Shown: positions 42,864-53,358 of the stretch, piece after piece
Position numbering within the stretch: position 1 is the first letter of the stretch
Layout: each line of letters begins with the position of its first letter
From: Variovorax sp. 770b2
Lineage (GTDB): Bacteria > Pseudomonadota > Gammaproteobacteria > Burkholderiales > Burkholderiaceae_C
Assembly (NCBI RefSeq): GCF_900115685.1
Contig: NZ_FOXJ01000003.1
Span: 186,001 to 250,000 of the forward strand
Length of the DNA: 64,000 nucleotides
Direction: 5' to 3'
Position numbers and translations under genes: made by a program
Notes under the pieces: model-generated
What the model was told of the DNA's origin: nothing
The model's database searches: none
The model's input: the letters and a program-made list of their open reading frames with translations, nothing else

Positions 42864-43568
42864 ATGGCCACCGACGTCAGCCCCACCGCCATCGCCGAGC
42901 GCGTCGTCGAGGCCATCCTCGCGCAGAAGCTCGCGCCGGGCGAGCGGCTGGGCGAGCAGGCCCTGGCCGAGAACTTCGCGGTGAGCCGCACGATGGTGCG
43001 GGAAGCCCTCATGCAGTTGCAGGCGCGCGGCTTCGTCGAGGTGCAGTCGCGCCGCGGCTGGTACGTGGTGGAGCCTTCGGCCGAGGAAGCGCGCGATGCC
43101 TTCTCGGCGCGCCGCATCGTCGAGGCGGGCATCCTGGCCGCGAGCGAAGGCCGGCCGCTGGGCCAGGTGATCCGCAAGCTGCGCGACCACATCGCCGACG
43201 AGCAGCGCGCCATCGAAGGCGCCGATGCCGCCACGCGCGCCTTCCTGCTGGCTGACTTCCATGTCTGTCTGGCCGAGCAGATGGGGCACCAGTTGCTGGT
43301 CGACGTGCTGCGCGACCTCACGGCGCGCACCACGCTGGCGGCCACGCTCTACCAGTCGAAGCACGAGGCGGGGCAATCGTGCGCGGAGCACGGCGCCATC
43401 GTCGCGGCACTGGAAGAAGGCGACACCGACAAGGCGCGCCGCCTGATGCTGGAGCACATCGGCAACGTCGAGCGCGCGCTCGAGGTGGAAGCCGCCGCCG
43501 AGCCCGATGCGCCGAGCCGCCTGCGCGCCACGCTGGCGCCGGTCGCGCTGCCGCGCAGCAAACGCTGA
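42864..43568 (+). CDS. GntR/FCD-family regulator of the symporter
   Basis: 234 residues. Winged helix with LGEQALAENFAVSRTMVREAL, shown here as the recognition segment VSRTMVREAL, and an FCD domain with ADFHVCLAEQMGH and SCAEHGAIV metal motifs. It is co-transcribed with the dctA-like gene (5 bp apart) and probably binds the tandem TTGCATGCAA operators in front of it, giving negative feedback. The ligand is likely a C4-dicarboxylate or the symporter's cargo. Confidence 0.88.
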   Translation: MATDVSPTAIAERVVEAILAQKLAPGERLGEQALAENFAVSRTMVREALMQLQARGFVEVQSRRGWYVVEPSAEEARDAFSARRIVEAGILAASEGRPLGQVIRKLRDHIADEQRAIEGADAATRAFLLADFHVCLAEQMGHQLLVDVLRDLTARTTLAATLYQSKHEAGQSCAEHGAIVAALEEGDTDKARRLMLEHIGNVERALEVEAAAEPDAPSRLRATLAPVALPRSKR

Positions 43569-43733
43569 AGCCGTCCGTGCATTAGTGCCGCGGCGCGCTA
43601 TCGATGAAATAGCACGCCGCGACGGTCTGGCAAGGGCTGCGGGCGAATTCGTTCCGCCCCAGCGCTGCGCCGCACAAGGGCGTGCCCGCTGACAGGATCG
43701 CGCCACCCCGCTCGGCTACAGTCCGAGACACCT

Positions 43734-44867
43734 ATGAATTCACCCCAACTCCAGCGCGGCGTGTTCCTCGCCCTGCTCGCCATCGTCACCGCCGCCTTCG
43801 TCTGGGTGCTGCTGCCGTTCTTCGGCGCGGTGCTGTGGGGCGTGGCGCTGGCGATCCTGTTCACGCCGCTCTACAAGTGGCTGCTCAAGAAGATGCGCGG
43901 CAAGCCCAATGCCGCCGCGCTCTCGACGCTGGCCATCTGCCTGTTCATCGTGATCCTGCCGCTGGCGATGGTGGGCGTGTCGCTGGTGCAGGAAATCGCG
44001 CTGGTCACGCAGAACATCCGCTCGGGGCAGATCAACTTCGCGGCCTACTTCCAGCAGATCCTGGATGCTTCGCCGCAATGGCTGCTGAACCTGGTGGAGC
44101 GCTTCAACCTCGGCGACATGGCGGCCTGGCAGGCCCGCATCTCGGCGGCCGCCGGGCAGGCGAGCCAGATCATCGCGAGCCAGGCCCTGGCCATCGGCCA
44201 GAACACCTTCGATTTCATCGTCAGCTTCTTCGTGATGCTGTACCTCCTCTACTTCCTGGTGCGCGACGGCGCGACGCTCTCCAAGACCATGCGCGACGCC
44301 GTGCCGCTGGCCAAGCCGCACACGCACTACCTGCTGAACAAGTTCACCACCGTGATCCGCGCCACCGTGAAGGGCAACGTGGCCGTGGCCATCGCGCAGG
44401 GCACCATCGGCGGGCTGGCCTTCTGGTTCCTCGGCGTGCAGGGCGCGCTGCTGTGGGCGGTGCTGATGGCCTTCCTCTCGCTCCTGCCCGCGGTGGGCGC
44501 GGCGCTCATCTGGGGGCCGGTGGCGATCTACTTCCTGGCCACGGGACACTTCTGGCAGGGCGGCGTGCTGATCTTCGTGGGCGTGTTCGTGATCGGCCTG
44601 GTCGACAACATCCTGCGCCCCGTGCTGGTGGGCAAGGACACGCAGATGCCCGACTACATCGTGCTCATGTCCACCATCGGCGGCATGGCGATCTTCGGCA
44701 TCAACGGCTTCGTGATCGGACCGGTGATCGCGGCGCTGTTCATGGCGGCGTGGAGCCTGTTCGCCGACTCGGGCCACGTGGGCAACGGCCACCAGACCAT
44801 CGAGCCGCCGCAGACGCCCGAAGCCGCCGACCCGGCCGCGCTGCCCGAGAACCGCAAGAAGGGCTGA
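43734..44867 (+). CDS. AI-2E-transporter-family membrane protein (YdiK/PerM-like)
   Basis: 377 residues. Family pattern of three N-terminal helices, a soluble ~100-residue insert (GQINFAAYFQQILDAS...) and five C-terminal helices with the conserved IxGxVDNILRPxLVG and MPDYIVLMSTIGGMAIFGINGFVIGP-type end. The family includes the proposed AI-2 exporter TqsA, Na+/H+ antiporters and proteins of unknown cargo. No neighbours indicate a substrate. Confidence 0.88.
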   Translation: MNSPQLQRGVFLALLAIVTAAFVWVLLPFFGAVLWGVALAILFTPLYKWLLKKMRGKPNAAALSTLAICLFIVILPLAMVGVSLVQEIALVTQNIRSGQINFAAYFQQILDASPQWLLNLVERFNLGDMAAWQARISAAAGQASQIIASQALAIGQNTFDFIVSFFVMLYLLYFLVRDGATLSKTMRDAVPLAKPHTHYLLNKFTTVIRATVKGNVAVAIAQGTIGGLAFWFLGVQGALLWAVLMAFLSLLPAVGAALIWGPVAIYFLATGHFWQGGVLIFVGVFVIGLVDNILRPVLVGKDTQMPDYIVLMSTIGGMAIFGINGFVIGPVIAALFMAAWSLFADSGHVGNGHQTIEPPQTPEAADPAALPENRKKG

Positions 44868-45024
44868 ACCCCGGGCGGACGCCGGCACTTCCCGCGCCGG
44901 TCGCGCCGGTCGCGCGCACTTGCCGCACTTGGCGCACGCATTTGCGCATTTCGTCGCATGCCGCTGGGCACCGCCCGGCGCCTGCGGGATCGTCGGGGCC
45001 TCTTCACTGCAACGAGGCCTTGCC

Positions 45025-45459
45025 ATGCGTCTTCCCGCTCTCCCCTCCCGCCCGGCCGTGCGCGCGATGTGCGCCGCCGCCCTCCTCGCGCCGCTGGGCG
45101 CGCTGGCCGCCGACCTGAGCCTGAGCGTGGCCGACGGCCCCGCCGCCGACGCCACGCTGTACGTCGCGCTGTTCGACAGCACCGCCGGCTTCGCGGGCAC
45201 CGCGGTGGCCTCGCAGATGGTGCCGATGCGCGCCGGCGCGGCGCGGCTCGTGTTCCCCGGCCTGGCGCCGGGGCGCTATGCCGTGCGCGTGTTCGCGGAC
45301 GAGAACGGCAACGGCAAGCTGGACACCAACCTCGTGGGCATGCCGACCGAACGCTACGGCTTCTCCAACGACGCCAAGGGCAACCGCGGCGCGCCCGAGT
45401 TCGACGCCGCCGCGATCGGCGTGGACGCCGACCTGCAGGCCGTCATCCACCTGCGCTGA
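45025..45459 (+). CDS. DUF2141 periplasmic protein
   Basis: 144 residues with a signal peptide cut after ALAA (~residue 28). The remainder is a single beta-sandwich with the DUF2141 marks VFADENGNGKLDTNLVGMPTERYGFSN. The D-x-N-x-N-G loop looks Ca2+-binding. The family has no proven function. It is followed after 7 bp by a carotenoid oxygenase gene. The region 44868-45024 holds short tandem CGC-rich repeats and no gene. Confidence 0.87.
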   Translation: MRLPALPSRPAVRAMCAAALLAPLGALAADLSLSVADGPAADATLYVALFDSTAGFAGTAVASQMVPMRAGAARLVFPGLAPGRYAVRVFADENGNGKLDTNLVGMPTERYGFSNDAKGNRGAPEFDAAAIGVDADLQAVIHLR

Positions 45460-45466
45460 GGCCGCC

Positions 45467-46966
45467 ATGCAAAGACGCGAACTCATGCGCCTGCTGGCCT
45501 CGGCCGGTGCGCTTCCCCTTCTTGCACCCCTTGCTCGCGCGGCCGCCGGCAAGGACGACTGGCAGACCGATTTCGAGGCCGCCGGCACGCGCTGGAAGAC
45601 CGGCTTCGCCACGCCGCCGGACGACCTGCCGCTCACCCGCGCCACGGTGCGCGGGCGCTTTCCCGACGCCGTCGCCGGCACGCTGTTTCGCATCGGCCCG
45701 GCGGGCCACGACCTGGGCGGCGAACGCTATCACCACTGGTTCGATGGCGATGGCATGGTGCATCGCTTCGTGATCGACGGGGCCGACGTTCGCCACCAGG
45801 GCCGCTATGTCGCCACGCCCAAGCGCGTGGCCGAGGTGCGCGCCGGACGTCACCTGATGGAAGCCTTCGGCACCATGCCGCCGGGCGTGGAGCCGCCGGC
45901 TTCAGCCGACAGCATCAACGTCGCCAACACCAGCGTGCTGCCGTTGCAGGGCGAGGTGCTGGCGCTGTGGGAGGGCGGCTCGGCCACGCGCATCGACGCG
46001 CGCACGCTGGACACGCTGGGCGTGAAGACCTGGCGCCCCGACCTCGCGGGCATGCCCTTCTCTGCCCACCCCAGGGTGGACCCGGACGGCACCGTCTGGA
46101 ACTTCGGCGTCGCCAGCGGCCAGAGCCTGCTGGCGCTGTACGAGATCGGCGCCGACGGGGCCCTCCGCCGTGCGGCCGCGGTGCCGGTGCCCGAGCTGCC
46201 GATGGTCCACGACTTCGCGGTGACCGCGCGGCACCTGGTGTTCCTGATGCCGCCGCTGGTCTACGACACGAAGCGCAAGGAAGCCGGTGCGAGCTTTCTC
46301 GATGCCCATGTCTGGCGGCCCGAACTGGGCATGCGCGCGCTGGTCGTGGACAAGCAAGACTGGGAGCGGCGGCAGGTGCTCGAACTGCCGGCCGGCTTCC
46401 TGTTCCACGTGGGCAACGCGTGGGAGGAAGACACGCCGCGCGGCACGCTGATCCACATCGACTACGTGCGCTCGGAAAACGCCGATGCGGTGTTCACGAC
46501 CAACCGCGAAGTGATGCGCGGGCGCCTCGTGAAGCGCGCCGCGCCGCGCCTGACGGCCGCCACGCTGAACCTGGGCACCGGCAAGGCCGTGCAGACCGAA
46601 CTGGCGCTGGACGCCGAGTTCCCGCGCATCGATCCGCGCCGCGTCGGGCTGCGCCATCGCCACGTCGTTCACGCGACGCAGACACGGCCCGACCTGCCGG
46701 GCTTCGGCGCGGTCGCGCGCACCGACATCGAGACCGGCCGCAGCCAGCGCTTCGGCTACGGGCCGCAAGCGGTGGTGGAAGAGCACGTCTTCGTACCCGA
46801 TGGCTCGCGCCCGGGCTGGGTGCTCGGCACGGTGCTCGACTTCGGGCGGCAGAAGACGGTGCTCTCGTGCTTCGCGGCCGATCACCTGGCCGCCGGGCCG
46901 GTGGCACAGGCCACGCTGCCGTATGCGCTGCCGTTGGGCCTGCACGGAGCGTTCGTGAAGGCCTGA
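45467..46966 (+). CDS. Carotenoid oxygenase (RPE65/CCD family), exported
   Basis: 499 residues. Seven-bladed propeller enzyme with GHDLGGERYHHWFDGDGMVHRF-type N-terminal core (the HHWFDGDGM part is diagnostic) and further Fe-binding His in the blades (MVHDFAVT, FLFHVGNAWEED, GLHGAF at the end). An RRELMRLLASAG start suggests a Tat-type or cleavable export signal. Family members cleave carotenoids or stilbene-like lignin compounds such as isoeugenol. The substrate is unknown; the DUF2141 neighbour is upstream. Confidence 0.88.
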   Translation: MQRRELMRLLASAGALPLLAPLARAAAGKDDWQTDFEAAGTRWKTGFATPPDDLPLTRATVRGRFPDAVAGTLFRIGPAGHDLGGERYHHWFDGDGMVHRFVIDGADVRHQGRYVATPKRVAEVRAGRHLMEAFGTMPPGVEPPASADSINVANTSVLPLQGEVLALWEGGSATRIDARTLDTLGVKTWRPDLAGMPFSAHPRVDPDGTVWNFGVASGQSLLALYEIGADGALRRAAAVPVPELPMVHDFAVTARHLVFLMPPLVYDTKRKEAGASFLDAHVWRPELGMRALVVDKQDWERRQVLELPAGFLFHVGNAWEEDTPRGTLIHIDYVRSENADAVFTTNREVMRGRLVKRAAPRLTAATLNLGTGKAVQTELALDAEFPRIDPRRVGLRHRHVVHATQTRPDLPGFGAVARTDIETGRSQRFGYGPQAVVEEHVFVPDGSRPGWVLGTVLDFGRQKTVLSCFAADHLAAGPVAQATLPYALPLGLHGAFVKA

Positions 46967-46976
46967 AGAAATCGAA

Positions 46977-47036
46977 CCGTTCACGCCGAGCTTGTCGAGG
47001 CGCCGCGCGAGGCTTCGACAAGCTCAGCCCGAACGG
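46977..47036. terminator. GAGCTTGTCGA inverted repeat between convergent genes
   Basis: CCGTTC...GAGCTTGTCGA on the left (46977-46999) pairs with TTCGACAAGCTC...GAACGG on the right (47014-47036). This interspersed inverted repeat is common in Comamonadaceae and related genomes. It sits between the convergent carotenoid oxygenase and lysR genes and probably ends transcription in both directions. Confidence 0.65.
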
Positions 47037-47060
47037 ATGCCGATGAACCGCTGGTGCGTA

Positions 47061-47963
47061 TCAGGCCGACCACCAGCCTTCGTCGAACCGCCCCTGCAGG
47101 AACGCCACGAAGCCCGACACCTTGCCCGGCACCAGCTTGGGCGACGGGAACACGGCGTGGATCTCCTGCTCGGGCAGCGCGTGGTCGCCCAGCACCGCGA
47201 CCACCTTGCCCGCGGCCATCGACTCGCTCGCCACGTAGCGCGGCATGAGCGCGATGCCCAGCCCGTCGCGCGCCGCCGCGAGCACGGCCGAGAGGTTGTT
47301 CGAGCGAAAGCGCCCCGAGACCGGCACCGTCACCGGCTCGCCCTTGGGCGTGTGCATGCGCCAGAACTCGTCGCCCACCACGCTGCTGTAGATGAGCGCC
47401 ACGTGCGCGCCCAGGTCCTGCGCGCGCTTGGGTGTTCCGTGCTTCTTCAGGTAGGCGGGCGCCGCGACCATGACCCACGGATTCGCGCCCAGGTAGCGCG
47501 CGCCCAGCGACGAATCGGCCAGCTTGCCCATGCGGATCGCCACGTCGATGCCCTGCGCGATGAGGTCGACGTAGCGGTCTTCGAAGCTCAAATCGAGCTG
47601 CACCTGCGGATGCCGGCGCATGTACTCGAGCGCCAGCGGCACCACCACGCGCCGACCGAACGCCACCGAGGTGCCCACGCGCAGGAGGCCCTGCGCCTGG
47701 TTCTGCCGCAACTGCACGATGCTGTCGGCCTCCTCGGCATCGCGCACGATGGTCTTGCACTTCTCGTAGTAGAGCGCGCCCGGTTCGGTGAGGCTCACGC
47801 CGCGCGTGTTGCGGTTGAGCAGCCGCACCTTAAGCCGCGTTTCCGTCGCCGCGATCTGCTTGGTCACGGTGGGTTGCGTGGTGTTGAATTCGCGCGCCGC
47901 CTTCGAGAAGCTGCCGGTCTCCACGACCCGCACGAACATTTCCATTGCCAACAGTCTGTCCAT
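47061..47963 (-). CDS. LysR-family regulator, divergent from gcl
   Basis: 300 residues. N-terminal winged helix (MEMFVRVVETGSFSKAAREF, with TQPTVTKQIAATE as the recognition region) and a type 2 periplasmic-binding effector domain ending in LQGRFDEGWW. It is transcribed away from gcl with a TATTCC-N5-GGAATA box between them, so it is the probable regulator of gcl-hyi-glxR. The effector is unknown. Confidence 0.88.
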   Translation of the reverse strand: MDRLLAMEMFVRVVETGSFSKAAREFNTTQPTVTKQIAATETRLKVRLLNRNTRGVSLTEPGALYYEKCKTIVRDAEEADSIVQLRQNQAQGLLRVGTSVAFGRRVVVPLALEYMRRHPQVQLDLSFEDRYVDLIAQGIDVAIRMGKLADSSLGARYLGANPWVMVAAPAYLKKHGTPKRAQDLGAHVALIYSSVVGDEFWRMHTPKGEPVTVPVSGRFRSNNLSAVLAAARDGLGIALMPRYVASESMAAGKVVAVLGDHALPEQEIHAVFPSPKLVPGKVSGFVAFLQGRFDEGWWSA

Positions 47964-48007
47964 GAGTACTCCTTGCCCCCACGCTCATCACTGCATGTAT
48001 CGCTGCC

Positions 48008-48034
48008 CCCCAAGGGGACGCGGTCGCCTTGGGG
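48008..48034. repeat. CCCCAAGG inverted repeat
   Basis: CCCCAAGG (48008-48015) and CCTTGGGG (48027-48034) form an 8-bp stem with an 11-nt loop. A repeat of this type is frequent between genes in Comamonadaceae. Here it lies in the lysR leader. Confidence 0.5.
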
Positions 48035-48062
48035 CGGCCCGGCGGCGACCATGGTAGCCACT

Positions 48063-48079
48063 TATTCCAACGCGGAATA
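48063..48079. promoter_or_regulatory. LysR-type operator in the gcl promoter region
   Basis: TATTCC (48063-48068) and GGAATA (48074-48079) form a perfect interrupted palindrome with 5-bp spacing that fits the T-N11-A rule. It lies 78 bp before gcl and 100 bp before the divergent lysR. Confidence 0.65.
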
Positions 48080-48156
48080 GGTTTTATGGTCCCCAGCCGT
48101 CTTCTTCGAATGCCCCCCGCTTCCTAAAGTGGACGTCACTTAACGGAGACAGTCCC

Positions 48157-49950
<1,794 letters not shown>

Positions 49951-49966
49951 GCAAGGAGACACGCAC

Positions 49967-50746
49967 ATGCCCAAGTTCGCAGCCAACCTCACGATGCTCT
50001 TCACCGAGCTGCCGTTCATGCAACGCTTCGAAGCCGCCGCCAAGGCGGGCTTCAAGGGGGTGGAATACCTCTTCCCCTACCCCTTCGAGAAAAAGGAACT
50101 CGCCGCGGCGCTCCGTACCAATGGCCTGCAGCAAGTGCTGCACAACCTGCCCGCCGGCGACTGGGACAAGGGCGAGCGCGGCATCGCCTGCCTCACCGAC
50201 CGCACGGGCGAATTCGCCGAGGGCATCGGCATGGCGATCGACTACGCGAGCGCGCTCGGCTGCCCGCAGGTCAACTGCCTGATCGGCAAGGTGCCCGAGG
50301 GCGCCGACATCAACGTGGTCAACCGCACGGTGATCGACAACCTGCGCCTGGCCGCGCGGGAGCTGGAAGCCGCGGGCATCCGCATGCTGATCGAGCCGAT
50401 CAACACCTTCGACATCCCGGGCTTCTACCTGAACCGCACCGACAAGGCGCTCGCCCTCATCGAGGCGGTGGGTTCGCCCAACCTGAAGGTGCAGTACGAC
50501 ATCTACCACGCGCAGCGCATGGAGGGCGAGCTGGGCAACACGCTCACCAGGCACCTGGCGCAGATCGGCCACATCCAGCTGGCCGACAACCCGGGCCGCG
50601 GCGAGCCGGGCACGGGCGAGATCAACTACCCGTGGCTCTTCAAGCACATCGATTCGCTGGGCTACGACGGCTGGATCGGCTGCGAATACAAGCCGCGCAG
50701 CGACACCGTCGATGGCCTGGGCTGGCGCGAAGCGCTCACGCAATAA
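49967..50746 (+). CDS. hyi: Hydroxypyruvate isomerase
   Basis: 259 residues (258 in E. coli Hyi). Xylose-isomerase-like TIM barrel with FAANLTMLFTELPFMQRF at the start, the metal-binding Glu in LIEPINTFDIPGFYL, and a late GEINYPWLFKHID. It interconverts hydroxypyruvate and tartronate semialdehyde. 16 bp after gcl with AAGGAG; next gene is glxR. Confidence 0.94.
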   Translation: MPKFAANLTMLFTELPFMQRFEAAAKAGFKGVEYLFPYPFEKKELAAALRTNGLQQVLHNLPAGDWDKGERGIACLTDRTGEFAEGIGMAIDYASALGCPQVNCLIGKVPEGADINVVNRTVIDNLRLAARELEAAGIRMLIEPINTFDIPGFYLNRTDKALALIEAVGSPNLKVQYDIYHAQRMEGELGNTLTRHLAQIGHIQLADNPGRGEPGTGEINYPWLFKHIDSLGYDGWIGCEYKPRSDTVDGLGWREALTQ

Positions 50747-50774
50747 AAGACAACCTCAGATCGGAAAAAGAGAC

Positions 50775-51686
50775 ATGACGACAACGCCCCAGAAAATCGG
50801 ATTCATCGGCCTCGGCATCATGGGCGCGCCCATGGCGGGCCACCTGCTCGACGCGGGCCACCAGCTCTTCGTGAACACGCAGGGCAACACGCCCGAGCCC
50901 TTCATCTCGAAGGCGAAGATCTGCGCCTCGGCGGCCGAAGTGGCGCGCCAGGCCGACATCATCTTCATCATGGTGCCGGACACGCCCGACGTGGAGAAAG
51001 TGCTGTTCGGCGAGCCGGGCACGCACGGCGTGGCCGAAGGCCTGAAGGACTCGCGCGGCAAGATCGTGGTGGACTGCAGCTCCATCGACCCGATCGCCAC
51101 CAAGGCCTTCGCCAAGCGCATCGTGGCGCTGGGCTGCGGCTACATCGACGCGCCGGTCTCCGGCGGCGAAGTGGGCGCCAAGGCCGCGAGCCTCACCATC
51201 ATGTGCGGCGGCGACGAAGGCACCTTCGAGCGCGTGAAGCCGCTGCTGGACAAGATGGGCAAGAACGTCACGCTGGTGGGCGCCGTGGGCGACGGCCAGG
51301 TCTGCAAGGTGGCCAACCAGATCATCGTGGCGCTGAACATCGCGGCGGTGGGCGAGGCGCTCCTGTTCGCCTCGAAGGCGGGCGCCGATCCGGCCAAGGT
51401 GCGCCAGGCACTGATGGGGGGCTTTGCGAGCTCGCGCATCCTGGAAGTGCACGGCGAACGGATGATCAAGCGCACCTTCGCGCCGGGCTTTCGCATCGCG
51501 CTGCACCAGAAGGACCTGAACCTCGCGCTGCAGAGCGCCCGTTCGCTGGGCGTGGCGCTGCCGCAGACGGCGGGCGCGGCACAGTTGATGAACGCCTGCG
51601 CGGCGCTCGGACACGGGCAGTCGGATCACTCGGCGCTGGTCAAGGCGCTCGAAGCGCTGGCGCAGCACACCGTCGCCCCGGACTGA
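50775..51686 (+). CDS. glxR: Tartronate-semialdehyde reductase
   Basis: 303 residues. 3-hydroxyisobutyrate dehydrogenase family: NAD-binding GFIGLGIMGAPMAGHL at the N-terminus, substrate motif DAPVSGGEVGAKAASL, and the catalytic Lys in GQVCKVANQIIVALN. It reduces tartronate semialdehyde to D-glycerate, the substrate of the glycerate kinase at 12-13 kb. Third gene of the operon. Confidence 0.95.
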   Translation: MTTTPQKIGFIGLGIMGAPMAGHLLDAGHQLFVNTQGNTPEPFISKAKICASAAEVARQADIIFIMVPDTPDVEKVLFGEPGTHGVAEGLKDSRGKIVVDCSSIDPIATKAFAKRIVALGCGYIDAPVSGGEVGAKAASLTIMCGGDEGTFERVKPLLDKMGKNVTLVGAVGDGQVCKVANQIIVALNIAAVGEALLFASKAGADPAKVRQALMGGFASSRILEVHGERMIKRTFAPGFRIALHQKDLNLALQSARSLGVALPQTAGAAQLMNACAALGHGQSDHSALVKALEALAQHTVAPD

Positions 51687-51692
51687 TCGGGA

Positions 51693-51729
51693 AACACCGG
51701 GGAACCGGCTTTGCCGGGCCTCGGGTGTT
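51693..51729. terminator. Bidirectional stem-loop after glxR
   Basis: AACACC (51693-51698) and GGTGTT (51724-51729) enclose an inner CCGGC-TTT-GCCGG stem, giving a long imperfect hairpin between the convergent glxR and flavoprotein genes. Confidence 0.55.
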
Positions 51730-51783
51730 GCCCCCGGCAGGGGAAGGCCCAGCGACGCGAAGTGCGCGCAGCCTGGCGGCGGG

Positions 51784-53124
51784 CTAGGTTTTGGCCGTTT
51801 CCAGCGACTCTTTCAGGTTCCGCCGCCGCCATGCCCAGGTCTTGATGGCCTGCGGCAGGATGCCGATGCACGAGGCGTAGTACGTCACCTTGAAGCCCCA
51901 GAAACGCGGGCCGATGGGCGTGTCGCGGAACAGGTCGCCGGCCAGGATCGACAGCATCGCCTCCTGCATCCGCCACACGTTGCGCGGGTTCATGAAGAGG
52001 CGGCGGATCGCCGGCGAGGTGATGCGGTAGATGAACCACGAGAACATCTTCGGTCCGTGCTTCATGACCTTCTCGTAGTGGCGGAAGGCGCGCTCGGCCT
52101 CCTTCGACTCGCCCTTGAGCCAGTGGTCGGCACAGGTCGCGGCCTCGAAGCCGCTGTTCATCGCCAGGTACACGCCCGAGGAGAACATCGGGTCGACGAA
52201 GGCGTAGGCATCGCCCACCATCATGAAGCGGTCGCCGCGGCAGAACTTGGAGTCGTAGGCGTAGTTGCCGGTGGTGGTGGCGCCCTCCATCAGCGTGGCG
52301 TTCGCAAGGCGCGCGGCCAGCTTGGGGGCGAGCGCGATGGTCTCCATCAAAAAGTCTTCGAGCGACGCCCCCTGGCGGCGCTTGAAGTACGCGGGCGAGG
52401 CCACGGCGCCGACGCTCACGGTGCCGTCCTTCAGCGGGATGTACCAGAACCAGCCGTGGTCGAACCAGAAGAGCGTGATGTTGCCCTCGAAGCGCCCGGG
52501 CCGGCGCTCGGCGTTGGCGAAATGGCCGTACAGCGCGGCGCTCGCGTGCTTGCGGTTGCGCTGCTTGGCATCGAACTGGTTCGACAGCAGCGTGTCGCGC
52601 CCGCTCGCGTCGATCACGAAGCGCGGGCGCCAGCTGGTCTCGGTGCCGTCGTCGGCCTTGATCTTCACCAGGGGGCGGTTGTCGGGCGTGCCCCTGCCGG
52701 CGTCCATGTCCACGCCGGTGACGCGCTGGCCCTCGAAGGTGCGCGCGCCGCGCTTGCCGGCATGGCGGAACAGCAGTTCGTCGAACTCCGATCGGCGCAC
52801 GTGCACCGCGTACGGAAAGCTCTTGTCCATCGCCTCGCCGAAATTGAAGTGGCTGGAGTGGTCGTGCCAGGGCGAGACGAACTCGGCACCGTGCTTCTTG
52901 ATGCCGATGGCCTCGACCTCGGTGCGCACGCCCAGCCGGTCGAACAGCGGCATGTTCATCGGCAGCAGCGATTCGCCGATGTGAAAGCGCGGATGCTGCG
53001 CCTTCTCGATCAGGACCACGTCGTGGCCCTTGTCCGCGAGCAGCGCGGCCACGGTGGAGCCCGAAGGGCCTCCGCCGATGACCACGACGTCCGGGTCGGT
53101 GCTGGTGAAAGGTCCGGGTGTCAT
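51784..53124 (-). CDS. FAD-dependent halogenase-like oxidoreductase
   Basis: 446 residues. Rossmann FAD motif GGGPSGS (residues 17-23), GESLLPMNMPLFDRLG, a WFWYIPL segment at the place of the flavin-halogenase WxWxIP motif, and FVDPMFSSGVYLAMNSG. These mark the flavin-dependent halogenase/geranylgeranyl-reductase-like superfamily. No carrier protein or biosynthetic genes are adjacent, so a free-standing role cannot be specified; members also occur in aryl-polyene clusters. GGAGG precedes the ATG at 53124. Confidence 0.82.
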   Translation of the reverse strand: MTPGPFTSTDPDVVVIGGGPSGSTVAALLADKGHDVVLIEKAQHPRFHIGESLLPMNMPLFDRLGVRTEVEAIGIKKHGAEFVSPWHDHSSHFNFGEAMDKSFPYAVHVRRSEFDELLFRHAGKRGARTFEGQRVTGVDMDAGRGTPDNRPLVKIKADDGTETSWRPRFVIDASGRDTLLSNQFDAKQRNRKHASAALYGHFANAERRPGRFEGNITLFWFDHGWFWYIPLKDGTVSVGAVASPAYFKRRQGASLEDFLMETIALAPKLAARLANATLMEGATTTGNYAYDSKFCRGDRFMMVGDAYAFVDPMFSSGVYLAMNSGFEAATCADHWLKGESKEAERAFRHYEKVMKHGPKMFSWFIYRITSPAIRRLFMNPRNVWRMQEAMLSILAGDLFRDTPIGPRFWGFKVTYYASCIGILPQAIKTWAWRRRNLKESLETAKT

Positions 53125-53204
53125 GCGCTGCCCCTCCGTTGTCTTTGTGTCTTTGTAGTGGGTCGACGGTGCCGGCCGCCCTCCGCGGCAAGCTCGCCTT
53201 GCTA

Positions 53205-53222
53205 TGGTTAACCTTGGTTAAC
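53205..53222. promoter_or_regulatory. Direct repeat TGGTTAAC x2 in a divergent promoter
   Basis: TGGTTAAC occurs at 53205-53212 and 53215-53222, 10 bp apart (one helical turn). Each holds the palindrome GTTAAC, and together they give TTAACC-TT-GGTTAA. It sits between the divergent flavoprotein and maeB genes. The regulator is unknown. Confidence 0.5.
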
Positions 53223-53358
53223 AGCGCCGGAGTTTAGCGAACCGGCCGGCCCGGTTTCGCGCAGGCTATGGGTTCAGGCGTTTTCGGCATTCCCCCCGCG
53301 GGAACGGGTCACGCTTTTGCGGTAGCCTCGTTGCCCGTCAGACACAAGGAGACATTTC

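Noticed and set aside
44880..44960. Tandem CGC-rich motifs after the AI-2E-type gene
   Set aside because: Units are degenerate and few; no CRISPR-like spacing or hairpin of note.
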